NCBI GenBank assembly: GCA_963971225.1
Contig: OZ020268.1
Coordinates: 13,059,032 to 13,123,031 of the forward strand
Origin: Melieria omissa
Lineage: Eukaryota; Arthropoda; Insecta; Diptera; Ulidiidae
Direction: 5' to 3'
Length of the DNA stretch: 64,000 bases
In this document: positions 1 through 10,158 of the stretch, one piece after another
Position numbering within the stretch: position 1 is the first letter of the stretch
How the letters are laid out: each line of letters starts with the position of its first letter
Notes under the pieces: generated by a model
Database searches by the model: none
Told to the model about the DNA's origin: nothing
What the model saw: only the letters and a program-made list of their open reading frames with translations
Program-made: the position numbers and the translations under genes

Positions 1-880
1 CACTTGGGGTCAGTATTTATTTGCCAATTAGACCGATGTACGAAATACAAGCAAACTGATGGACTGACTGAGGGCAGACAATTGGACACACAAACGGAAC
101 GAGGGATATGGTAGTTCGATGATATGAATGAATACTATTCACGCCTTCGTCTAGTTGCTACCCACTTCTTAACGAATAAATATTCTCAAGCACTCTGGGA
201 CAAAATAAGGACATCACATGAAATCATATGAATTGATACGATTTAAAGAATTTTATTTTCCTCATTGAGCGCCAGTGGTTGAAATGTTCTGAACAGACAT
301 CTGCATGGCTCCATTCACGTTCTCTCCCACAGTGTTGAGACTTCTGTTAAGTGCATACTTTCTGAGAGTCATTACAATATGAATACAGTAATTGCTGTAG
401 GCAAAGCAAAAGCTGTGCACAAAAAGAAAAAGTCACAAAAAAGAAGAGAGTCATAACACACCACTCTCTTTAGTGAATATTCATTACTCGTTCGTAGGAT
501 TATCAACATAAGTTAGCATCATTTGTATATGGTAACGGTATATGTATTTATTTTTTTTTTTTTAATTTATTCACTTGATAGAACTTAATAGAAATGCATT
601 TTTTAGTTTCATTTTGAACACATTACTCAATATGAATGATTCGAATCATTCATTTGATTTCGCTGTATTCACAGCATAAATTGAATACAGTTTCTGTTTG
701 AGTACACTATAAAATGACTCATTCAATTTATGAATACAGTACAATCTCTCACTCGAGAGCAAATTATTATTCATTCATTCACAATCACAAAAACCAATGT
801 GAGTGAATGAGTAGGTAATTTAAGAGCGAATGTGTTACAACACGGTTTGAATGCAATCATGCAGACGTCTGGTTCTGAAG
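1..880. other. AT-rich noncoding DNA
   Basis: No credible gene is seen. Short ATTCAT/ATGAAT/GAATACAGT words recur in both orientations between about 360 and 830, including one perfect palindrome, as if this were a decayed repeat. A run of about twelve T lies near 550. Confidence 0.5.
632..653. repeat. 22-bp perfect palindrome
   Basis: Each half is the reverse complement of the other and the centre is TTCGAA. It sits among other ATTCAT-type words. It may be part of a decayed repeat or a homodimer binding site; nothing here decides between these. Confidence 0.7.
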
Positions 881-1015
881 AACATATTTACCACTCATTA
901 CCCCAAGACACTGCATTGTTAAGGGTGTTTAAATCTTTCTTCTGATCGGTTTTCCAGTGGTTAACATCTTCAATAAAAAGTATATTTAGTAAACTTTCAT
1001 TGTGTACCCAGTTTT

Positions 1016-1219
1016 CTAAATCATATATTTTTGTCTCTTTTCCATCTTCGCAAATAGATTTTGGTCCAAAACAGTGTGTTGAAACTCCTCTTTAGTTGTT
1101 CTAACTGAGATTGCGTTTCCTTCTACGATAGCATGTCCTGGAATGCCTGAGAAAGCACCATTGTTGAATGAACCAAGAGCACAGAACTTATTTTGATTAG
1201 TGTTGAATTGATATGACTT
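1016..1219 (-). pseudogene. Unidentified coding remnant
   Basis: The minus strand reads open for 67 codons without a convincing start, ending in TAG. The inferred peptide has ordinary protein composition (for example FCALGSFNNGAFSGIPGHA) rather than low-complexity sequence. Adjacent frames upstream (about 1,220-1,330) and downstream (about 890-1,080) also read open for tens of codons, which suggests a longer coding sequence broken by frameshifts. I do not recognise the family. A decayed transposon polyprotein is the likeliest source, but that is inference. Confidence 0.3.
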
Positions 1220-2293
1220 TTAAAACGATCAGACATTTTTTGTTGCCGTCAATAAGAAAACGAGCCGCCCCCGGCAACAAATTTATCGCCGGTAATATCA
1301 CCAGCGCATCGATTTCTTATAACCAGTCGCTCTAAAACGTCCGCCTAAAGCAACCCGTCTCAACGAGTCGTTTTCATATCGCCTGGATGATCGTTTTTTG
1401 TTGTGTCTGTACCACATATAAACAGCAACTTGAATGTGTAGTTTCAATACATAGATACTTAAACAAGATCCGCATTATATCGCTTCTACATAAAATTTAT
1501 TAGAACAACGCAATTAAAAACCTCTGCAACAGTCTGCAGATCTCTCAACGATCTCAGATTTTCATTTGAAAACTGTTCATATATTTGTCTAAGTTCTCGT
1601 ATCACGTCGCGTACTCTCTTCAATCTTTTTGCACGATCCTTTCATATGCCAACTGATCATGAACTGAGTTTGTGCTACATTTCAGAAAACAATTGTTTCT
1701 TTGGAGATTTTTTTCACTTCATAATGTCGGCCAATTTATTGAGTGTTGCTAATTACTTTCTGTTGTAATTCAAAACACATTGAATTTATGGCTCTGCCAT
1801 TTTTTCTAATGCATTCGGTCTACTCTGTCGCACTGCTTCACTCTCCCTCCGGCCATGTTGCACGGTTGCTTAATGTCGCTGGGGAATTGTGTGCGAAATC
1901 TGTGCGCAAGTGAGCGCTTTAGTGGAAATTAAAGTCATTGCGGTAATTGCAAATTTATGTGCTCATTTAATGGCAATAATAGTGTCCGTCTTGGCTTAAT
2001 TCGCTGCTGGCCAGTGCGGCGGCCGCTGCTGCTGGCTGCAGCTACTCGAACAGCCAAAAACTATGGGAAAAGCACATAATTTAACTTTCTTCATTAAAAA
2101 CTTGAAATGGCTTTTAGTTGCAGTCAGCCAGGCAGCTCAGAGTGGCCCAGTCAGTCGATCAGCGAGCCGGCCGAATCCTCGCAGCACGTCGCTCCTCGTG
2201 TGTGAGTATAAAAATTGAGACCCACAAAATTGGAGGAAAAACTAATAACCAACATTTTGCCCCAATTGCAATTTTCAGAGATTACTACACTCT

Positions 2294-2312
2294 CACACAC
2301 ACACACACACAC
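2294..2312. repeat. (CA)n microsatellite
   Basis: Nine to ten uninterrupted CA units are visible. Similar GT/CA runs occur at 13,071-13,092, 31,231-31,250, 45,307-45,324 and 45,875-45,896. Confidence 0.9.
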
Positions 2313-2714
2313 CGTGCACCAACTCACAGCCACACTTACATGTGTGTCGAACGTGTGGAAATGGCCCATTCCAACCAGTGGCAAAACAAGTGGCCTGCAC
2401 TGGGCATTGATGTCGAAGCGTCAGTTCGCGTGTCGAATGCAAAGTTTTTGCACTTCCAGTGCCAATGCGAACGTTACAATTCGTTAATTCGAAAGAATCT
2501 TCTTCTTCATGTTGCAGCTGCATTTGCTGCCCGCTTCGCCTGGCGCTTCTTGGCGCTTATGGACCATAACGTGCCGAAGCTCGGAGGAGAGATACGACGC
2601 GTTTGGTATTAAAAAATCGGAAAGTGTCCCGCTCGAAAGGATTAACTGATAATAAGTTTGATGTTCTGGCGAATGAAACGAAATGGCTGTTGCCTTTTAC
2701 TTGTCACGACGACG

Positions 2715-2882
2715 ATGAAGTTTTGGCCATTTTTGTTTTCACTTGAGTTTGGTTGGCTTTTCCTTTGGTTTTCGTCGGCCAAGGACATGGGTAAGCGGTA
2801 TTTGTTAGGGGGGTGTCGAAAGAAGAAAGTCTGCAAACGTGTTTCAGGGGTTCAGCGGTTAGTGCGTTGGATTGCAAGTTAG
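2715..2882 (+). CDS. Possible small secreted cationic peptide
   Basis: An ATG frame of 55 codons starts with about 22 hydrophobic and aromatic residues (MKFWPFLFSLEFGWLFLWF, then SSA), which resembles a signal peptide with a cleavage site after SSA. The remaining 33 residues are strongly basic (GKR, RKKK, CKR) and contain two cysteines. That layout would fit a secreted cationic peptide, but frames this short arise by chance, no homologue is recognised, and the 3' end overlaps a tRNA-like repeat fragment. A GGTAAGC at 2,789 could also be a splice donor. No TATA box or polyadenylation signal was tied to it. Confidence 0.2.
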   Translation: MKFWPFLFSLEFGWLFLWFSSAKDMGKRYLLGGCRKKKVCKRVSGVQRLVRWIAS

Positions 2883-5301
2883 AGCAGTTTTGGTTCTGGT
2901 CTCGGCTTAGCCTATACAAAGTTAACATACAACTTGCTTCTTAGTTGGTGGTGGTAGACCGCTAATTGCAAAAGTTTAGTAAATGCCTATGAGAAACTTT
3001 CAGTATGGGTTAGTGGAGGTGACAACTCTCTGCAGGTGACATCAGTAAACGTTTACTTCGAATGCGCTCACAGCTGAAGAAAACCTAATGTTTGCGACAT
3101 GATCTCACACTATGTTGGTGCAGTTATAGCTCTTTTCACAGGAACCTCACCTTCCTTGAATATGATAGTCACAGATATCGTTTAAGCATAAAGGAAACAG
3201 GCAGTCTTTGGCATCATGGTAGCAAGTATTCGTAGTATTAGTTAGTTTTGGGATATGAAACGTGGATTGCAAAAAGTTTAAAAAAGAAAAGACATGACAT
3301 AAAGAGACGTGACGTTTCGTGTAGGTTAGGTTACGTACGAAAGGTTTGCTGATTTTTCATGAATGACTGAGTAAATCTGGCACAAACTATTTAGCATTCT
3401 GCTTCCTAGATTGCATCTCGAATAAGTAAATATTAAATTTTTCAAACTATAGTTTCCCCCATTTATGACCCCTCAGCCAACGGCTGCGCCCCTGTTCACA
3501 GACTTTTGTTGTTCCTGTCGGCGCTTGGCCAGCGCCCACATTTCGTTGTCGTTTCAAACGAGTTCGGTTGAGTGGCAAAGTCTTTGAGTGACTGTGTGCT
3601 GCTGTGCGCACTTATGTCGAACACAAACACACATACACACACGAGTACGTGTACAAGTGTGAGTGTGCTTTCGGTGTGTTTGTGTGAATGTGCAGCTTTC
3701 GTATTTTTATTGAATCGGAAGTTTTGCTAAAAAATTACTTGTGAGCGCTTATCTCCATCACTTTGTGACGCCCATGTCCAAACAGGGCTGCATATGTGTG
3801 TGTGTGTTGGTGTTGGTGCGAGCGCGAGTGTGCGACAGTTGTGCAGCGGCTGGCGGCAACAAAATTGAATTAGTCTAATCAAAAAGTCACAAGTTTTCCA
3901 AACGTTGGCCAAGACCAATTCAAATGCTATCGTTGTTGTTGATGTTAGCATTGCACATGTCCACAGCTGCTGGTGCTGCATGTTGTCTCTGCTTGTGTAA
4001 CTGATTCTGGGTGTGGGTGCGTTATTTGTTGTTGCTGCTGTGACTTTTTGTGACTCGACGGGAATTGTCATCCTTTTCACTGGACGCCAGCTTACCGGGC
4101 ACAGACATGAACTCTGCACAAAGCATCACCGAGCAGCGAAAGGATATGCAGCACTGCCAGCGCATATGAGTTCATTTTGTATGAAATACTTGAACAAAAA
4201 ACCAAAAAAAAAAACAAAAATGAAATAAAACTTTTATGGAAAGTTGCGCTCGCTGTCAACTCTCATTCACTATTTTTATTTCTCCATTTTTTTGGTCATA
4301 TGTTTTTTTTTTTACTTCTCTGCCAGCCAACCGTTTACTTTCAGCTCTCAATTTGGTAGAGGGCGAGTTGAAAGTTTTATTTCTAATCCGATTTTTCATT
4401 TTGAAAGTCTTCGAATGGATTGTGCAGTTTTTAGCCTTCATTCTTTCCGACATTTTATTCCCACAGCTTAGCGTTAGTGTCGAGAAATTGAAAGAGATAA
4501 AGGCGCTCACACTCGCACCCACATCTGCGTTTGCGTCTGTGTGCAATGCGCAGCGGCCGCTCTGCAGGAAACGGTTTAAGTGCAGTTGAGATTTTCCGAC
4601 TTTATATAAAATTTGCATTACTTATTCACAAAGGACAGTCTGGCAAAAATATGCTTAATTGAATTTTTAATAGAGTTCCAAACGTGTTTGAGCCAACAAG
4701 TGGCATGCAAAAGGTTGCAGCAATTGAAACAATAATGAAAAGTGAAGTGTAACTATGCAAAGTTGCAAGTTGTTGAAATTTGAAAAAGAATTTGCGAATA
4801 AGGGGGGAAGTTGTGAAAATTTTAATTGAAAGTTTGAATGAGTGGTTAGAATGTCTTAAGGTTTCTTTGAAATTGGTGGCAATATATTTATTAATCTATC
4901 ACTATGTGATACGGAATATTGCTGGATTCCATATAATCAGGAAATTGAAGGAATTTAGTTGATCCATATGTTTGTCTTAGAAGGCATGTCAGTTATTTAG
5001 ATATAATGTTTGTGATTTTTTACGCAATTAGGCAGATGAGTTAATGAAGAGCGCACTGGGAGTGAATATTTTAGAGACAACAACATCACTTATATTAAAA
5101 TTGTGCATGGCTTCAACAATGTTCTACATCTTTTCACGACCTTGTTGAGATTGAGGACCCAGCGCAATGTTTTGAAATCTTAGAATAGAAACAGTACAAC
5201 ACTTTCATTTCCAAAAATGGCAACTTGATACCATGGAATTGGGATTTTTACTGCGCCTGGCTCGACGTGTTCGAAATGAATTTATCAAATTTTGTCAGCT
5301 A

Positions 5302-5940
5302 CAGGGTGGACCATTTAAGATTTGGAATTTACGCTTTATTTCGAGAATGGCAGTCGAAATATCATTCAATTTGTGTTCGTAATTTAGTTAAAAGTTTGAC
5401 ATTTACGAAATGGAACGCTATACGCTTGAGCAAAATTGGGAAATATTGAGAACTTTCTTTCAAAGTGGAGAGTCTTTCACCCAAACTGTAAGAAATTAAA
5501 AAAAAAATTTCAAAAAAAAGATTGGCCTTTAACTCAGTTTGTGGATCAATCTGTGAAGCGATCTCGTGAAACTGGATCTTTAATGAACCAAACAGTCAGT
5601 CTCGGAGCTGCGATTTAAGTCCGTTGGACTTTTTTTGTGGAAAGCCGTAAAGGACAAGTGTTACGCTAACCATCCGGAGACGATTGAAGCTTTGAAACAT
5701 GAAATCGAAGATGCTATACAAGAAATTCTACCCGGAACAATTGAAAAAGTACTTGAAAATAGGGTTGACCGAATGGCGAACTGTAAGGCCAGTCGTGGCA
5801 GTCATATGAACCATATCTTTCATTCTTCATTCTTAAATAACAAAGTCCAAGCTTTGTAATAAAACAGGAATTTTCAAAAAATTTTCATTAGTTTTTTTTT
5901 ATAACCGATTTAAATTCAAAATCTTAAATGGTCCACCCTG
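5302..5940 (+). mobile_element. Deleted DUF4817-type transposon
   Basis: Terminal inverted repeats of about 31 bp with one mismatch open at TACAGGGTGGACCATTTAAG and close with its reverse complement. TA sits at both boundaries (5,300-5,301 and 5,941-5,942), as for the Tc1-mariner-like superfamily. Between them lie only the two ends of a transposase gene, so this 639-bp copy is an internally deleted, non-autonomous derivative. Confidence 0.85.
5410..5859 (+). pseudogene. Transposase fragments, DUF4817 helix-turn-helix family
   Basis: The N-terminal part begins at ATG 5,410 with MERYTLEQNWEILRTFFQSG, the usual opening of insect transposases with a DUF4817-type helix-turn-helix. It runs into stops in an A-rich stretch near 5,490. 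From about 5,605 the C-terminal part appears in a single frame, with the SPLDFFLW motif of the catalytic domain and a terminal helical segment (AVKDKCYANHPETIEALK onward). The middle, including the first catalytic acidic residues, is missing, so no active enzyme can be made. The 55-kb element carries a related transposase. Confidence 0.8.
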
Positions 5941-5942
5941 TA

Positions 5943-8130
5943 TATCAAGAAGTCGAAGATGTTTGTGCCGTTAGCCTGGAACAATAACTTTTTCATGTAA
6001 AGCCGTAACACACACACCGTTCCAATATTCTCTTTGAACGCTAAAGAAAAAAAAGGGGAACTTAGATTCCCCTGTCGATATGTCCTTCCTTCTATGATTT
6101 TTCACCTTCAAGTGCAAAAAGTTGTCATCAAATTTGCATTTTATGTCAGCAAAGCATCTCAGCCAAGCACCTAACATTTATGTTACATCAAAATTATTTG
6201 GCCAAAAATTCCAGCACCGGTCTCCAACTGTCAGTTCTGTCCGACAATTCGCATTCGATGTTCAACTTTGTTCGACAAAAGGCAAAATGAGCAAATTTAC
6301 GATCGGCGCATTTACGACCAATGGAACTCATTATCGGCCCTTGGAATGGTCGCCTTGCATTGCAATCGATAATCATGAATCGAGCAGTTGTAAGCGTCGT
6401 AAAGTTCGTCATTGTTTCGTGTTGCAAATGTCATCGTTAAAAAGTCATTAAATCGTTAAAATGAACGAAAGCATTTGTGAATGAGTTGTTTCATTTTTTT
6501 TGGTGTTGTTGTTGCTTTTGTTGTTGTTGTATTTATATTTCACTTGGATAAATTCATTAAACTAATTGTTTACAGAGCATCGGACAAGCGAACGAAAGCA
6601 CAACAGCAACAACAAGAATAAACAAATAAATGCTACAACACAATCAGATGCAGCGGCAATGCGCCCCCCCACCACCACTGTGCATTGCATGCAGCCGCAA
6701 CACCTTCTAGACGACGGTCCTTTGTGCGTCTGTGAAATGTTTACGTAAACATTTTTCAGCGCGCATCATAAAGAAGCGAGTTTTATTAGCTGTTTTCCTC
6801 AAAACTGAAGAAACACTCACGCAGCGCAATTCACACCGAACATCCACAGCAGCAGCAGCAGCACCACAAATATAAACAACAACAACAAAAGAAATACTCT
6901 GCTCGGCTATTCACTGTGCTCGCGTCGAACCCACCACGCTCGGCTGGGCCGCGAGCACACTAAGCGCCCCACCGGCGGCAATGTTGGCGTATTTTGGCGC
7001 TTTGTTTGTTTATAATTGGCTGGACTAATAAACAAATTTTATTATAAACAAAACTGCCAGCACAAATGCGAAATTCAACAACGTCCACGTCCCGAATGGG
7101 CCACCGAAATTCGCCAAACTCCGGTGTGGCGCCACAGTCGACCGCGGCAGATGCTGCGCTCTGGTCTATTTTTCAGGCTTTAATCGGTTTAGCAGAAAAC
7201 AAACGATTTCATTAAATGTCAAATGCGCGAGTGGGCGCGTTCGAATGGCTCAATTTGGCAAATCTGCTGACAATAACTTCAATTTGTCGTTGCGACAAGG
7301 GGACAAAATTGTGCTAATCAAATGATCACAAAGTATCTAAAATATGCTGAAAAAAGTGAAATTGAATTTGTTACATAAATTGAATTTGTTACATAAAACT
7401 GTTTGAACGAATAGTGATATGTAAAATATTTGGATCAAAGCAAAAACCTTAAATCAACTAAATGATTTTTAAGAGAAAATTCTGGTCCAATGCATGGAAA
7501 ACCCATTTGTTATTTGCTTAAATATACAAATTAAATCACTAAGAGATCATAACAACTCTCAATTTTTTGCTCTGATTATTTCCACTAGGTGCCACTGTGC
7601 TTGCCAGGACTTGCCTTAATTTTATTTGCTTCATGGCGAGGCGCCATTTCACTCCCACTCCACGCCCGCGCCCGTACGCCCGCTAATTACTGCTTCAACC
7701 TCTCCTCATTTTGTTGTTGTACTAAAATTTCGTCCAAGCAAAGGTGCGCCGCCGCTTCTGGTTTTTTATATTTTGCTTTGTGTTTTTGATTTTTATTATT
7801 TTCGATTGAACTAATTAAGCCGATATTTGTGTGTGTGTCGTTGTTTTAATTCTTTTCAACGGCCGTGTTGTCGCACGTTAATGGGCCCAATTAAAGTTCA
7901 TTAGCGATCGTAAATTTGTGTGTAAAGTGAGAATTATGTATTTGCCTGATGGGAACAGTTAGATTTGTTGGTAACGTTTAATCAATTAATTGACCTAAAT
8001 ATTTGTTAAGTTGAATGGGCACGTGACAAGGAACTGAAAATTCATAAAATTTGTCATTTCTATTATTTTTAAGTATTATAGTCTGGCAATGTTGTTACGA
8101 GATTCTGATAAAAGTATTGCAATATCAAAA
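5943..8130. other. Noncoding DNA
   Basis: No gene is supported. An 18-bp unit containing GAATTTGTTACATAAA is directly duplicated at about 7,364-7,397. CAG/CAA-type runs occur near 6,600 and 6,850. The GC-richer stretch at 6,900-7,160 could be regulatory or a noncoding exon, but nothing proves it. Confidence 0.4.
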
Positions 8131-8138
8131 ATAATTCA

Positions 8139-8735
8139 ACACGTATTTTATAATTTTTCGAAAATCAAAATTTAACTGAGCCAACAATGGGTTAAGGTTT
8201 ATTTACGAAAAGACTCCGAAACAAACAACACGAACCGATGGACCCATTGACTTCAACAATTGCAAAAATAATTGAAATAAATAAAATTAGACACGTTTTT
8301 CTCATTATTTTCAAAATCGAAATCTAACTGGACCAACGACGGGTTAAAAGTATGTATGGAGAAACCAATTTTTTGAGTCATTTGGCTTCAAACTTAGTGA
8401 AAGTACTTCAAATGTAAAATAACTCGATACGTGTTTTTAATTTTTCTGAATATTAAAATCGGACGGGGTCAGTCAGGGTGGGTTAAAAATTTGTATAGAG
8501 AAACTGTGAAAAACTGTGATATCAAACTTGGTGAAAGTGCTCTTAGTGAGAAATATTTTGACACGTGTTGCTTTTTTAACGTCAAAATCTTACGGGGTCA
8601 ACAATGGGTTAACAATTTGTATGAAGAAACAAGATTTAGCAAAAGCACTTTAATCGGGAAATATTAAAAACGTGTTTTTCATTTTTTTGAAAATCGAAAT
8701 TCACCATGGTAAATTAAGGGTTAAGATCCAAAAAT
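8139..8735 (+). repeat. Decayed tandem array, about 110-150-bp unit
   Basis: Five diverged units start at about 8,139, 8,291, 8,428, 8,561 and 8,668. Each has, in order, an ACACGTGTTTTT-like block, a T-rich block, a CGAAAATC-AAATCT block, GGGTCAACAATGGGTTAA, TTGTATGGAGAAAC and a CTTGGTGAAAGTGCTT block. Spacings are 152, 137, 133 and 107 bp. A single unit in opposite orientation lies at about 30,065-30,235. The period and divergence suggest an old satellite or the decayed internal array of a transposon. Confidence 0.75.
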
Positions 8736-8988
8736 CCTGATCCAAATCGAACCACAACAATGTAAATGGAAAAGTTAGTTCGTGGATGAGAGACACTCTC
8801 GACTTATAGAGGAGGTTTCACTTTATTATTATATTATTTTTATATATTTCGTTTGTGTTGTCTTAGTGCAATAAGAATCTTACTATATGGTACGGAGTCA
8901 TCGTTCTTTGTTGGTCGAATGTGCATTTACAAGCTTTATTCGCAAATAGCAGAATGATCATCACTGCTTTCGAACATAAGTAAATCCT

Positions 8989-9382
8989 TTGATGCAGTTT
9001 CTGCTCATAACTTCAATGAGGTACTGTCTGCTGATACCTTCCATAGACAGTAATATCTACAAATACTTGAAATACGGAACGGGAAATGTCACAGTTGTTG
9101 CTGTTGATCCAAGAGGAGTTAACCAACTCTTTAATAAACAACATTTCAACGAAGCTTTTAAGCCTCAACCAGGAAAAATCCATTTTAATTTGCTTTACAA
9201 TTAAAAATTTTCAATTCAAACAAATCGAGCAGATTTCTGTTCAAGTTCCATTCTGGTTTGAATTTGAAGATGGCAAATATTTTTTCATTAATACAAACCA
9301 ACCCATAGGTAAACCATTTCAATCACTTCCTTTTCCACTTTCAAGCAGTAAGCGAACAGTTAGCAGTTGTGATTTTGTATAA
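8989..9382 (+). pseudogene. Broken unidentified coding sequence
   Basis: Two overlapping plus frames each look protein-like. The first ends at 9,204 and includes TGNVTVVAVDPRGVNQLFNK. The second runs to 9,382 and includes VPFWFEFEDGKYFFINTNQP. Reading from one to the other needs a single frameshift near 9,150-9,200, so this may be an old gene or mobile-element fragment. I do not recognise the family and assign no function. Confidence 0.3.
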
Positions 9383-10150
9383 TAAAATATGATCAAAGCA
9401 AGTCTCTAAACTTGGCCACAAACAAAACAAAAAAAAAAGATAAGCTTCATCTGACCGAAGCAATTTCGATTACGAAAATGTCCATCAGTCAGTCGATTTT
9501 ATGCCGATAATAACTTCAGTTGACCGTTTGGCCAACTGGACGAGCTGAAAATTGAATCGGCAGCCTCCCACTTTGTTGCCTGCTTTATGCTTGGCAAATA
9601 ATGATTCCGGCCAAACAGAGGTTGGCTGGAGCTGGAACCGAAGTCGAAGCTGTAGCTGAAGCAGCAAAATAGCCAACTAAAAATCACAATTCCAAATTAT
9701 CTTTGTTGAGCTTTTGGGCATTTTAACTATAATTGAATTTCAAATTCGACGCTCCAATGGAATTCCCAGAGCACAGTGCGGACACACACAAACCCGCACG
9801 CCCAGCGATTTGTGCGAACCTTTTCATTTGCTTCAGTGCATTTCACTTAAGTGCGCTCAAGTAAGTTTGGTCGGGTATCTGCGCTGCTTCCACCTGTTTA
9901 AATATTGATAACAAAGTGGCCGATTGCTCAAGTGAAAATTTACGCAAAACCCAACCCACCTCACCTCACCCCGCCCCACACAGCCTGGCGGTGCTGCTGC
10001 TTGTGCGTTCACTGGCCAATGGCTTTGGCGCGCGCGTTGCGGGGGTGTAAGAGACAAAGGGAAGAGCGGTAACTCAATAGCTCCAATCGTGACTTTGACC
10101 CAAAGCTGATTTCTGCTGCTGGCGCTGCTTTTTTTTCGCTTTCGTATTTG
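9383..10150. other. Noncoding DNA
   Basis: No gene is supported. A GTAAGT splice-donor-like site near 9,859 follows an open stretch from ATG 9,759. A first exon is conceivable but unproven. Confidence 0.4.
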
Positions 10151-10158
10151 CTGCAAAG

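Larger units (their letters stand above)
1223..5299. other. Noncoding DNA with short CA/GT runs
   Basis: No conserved protein or RNA gene is recognised apart from the small reading frame at 2,715. A (CA)n run lies at 2,294-2,312 and CA/GT-rich stretches at about 3,620-3,690 and 3,795-3,830. Overlapping open frames around 2,118-2,612 are only weakly protein-like. The segment is typical fly intergenic or intronic DNA. Confidence 0.5.

Noticed and set aside
2838..2916. tRNA-like segment (TTCAGCGGTTAGTGCGTTGG then GGTTCTGGTC)
   Set aside because: Weak A- and B-box resemblance only; no acceptor-stem pairing and a non-standard T-arm. At best a decayed tRNA-derived repeat.
8139..8735. Regularly spaced repeats resembling a CRISPR array
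   Set aside because: The unit is over 100 bp, diverged and nearly contiguous, in an animal genome; no short identical repeats with unique spacers.
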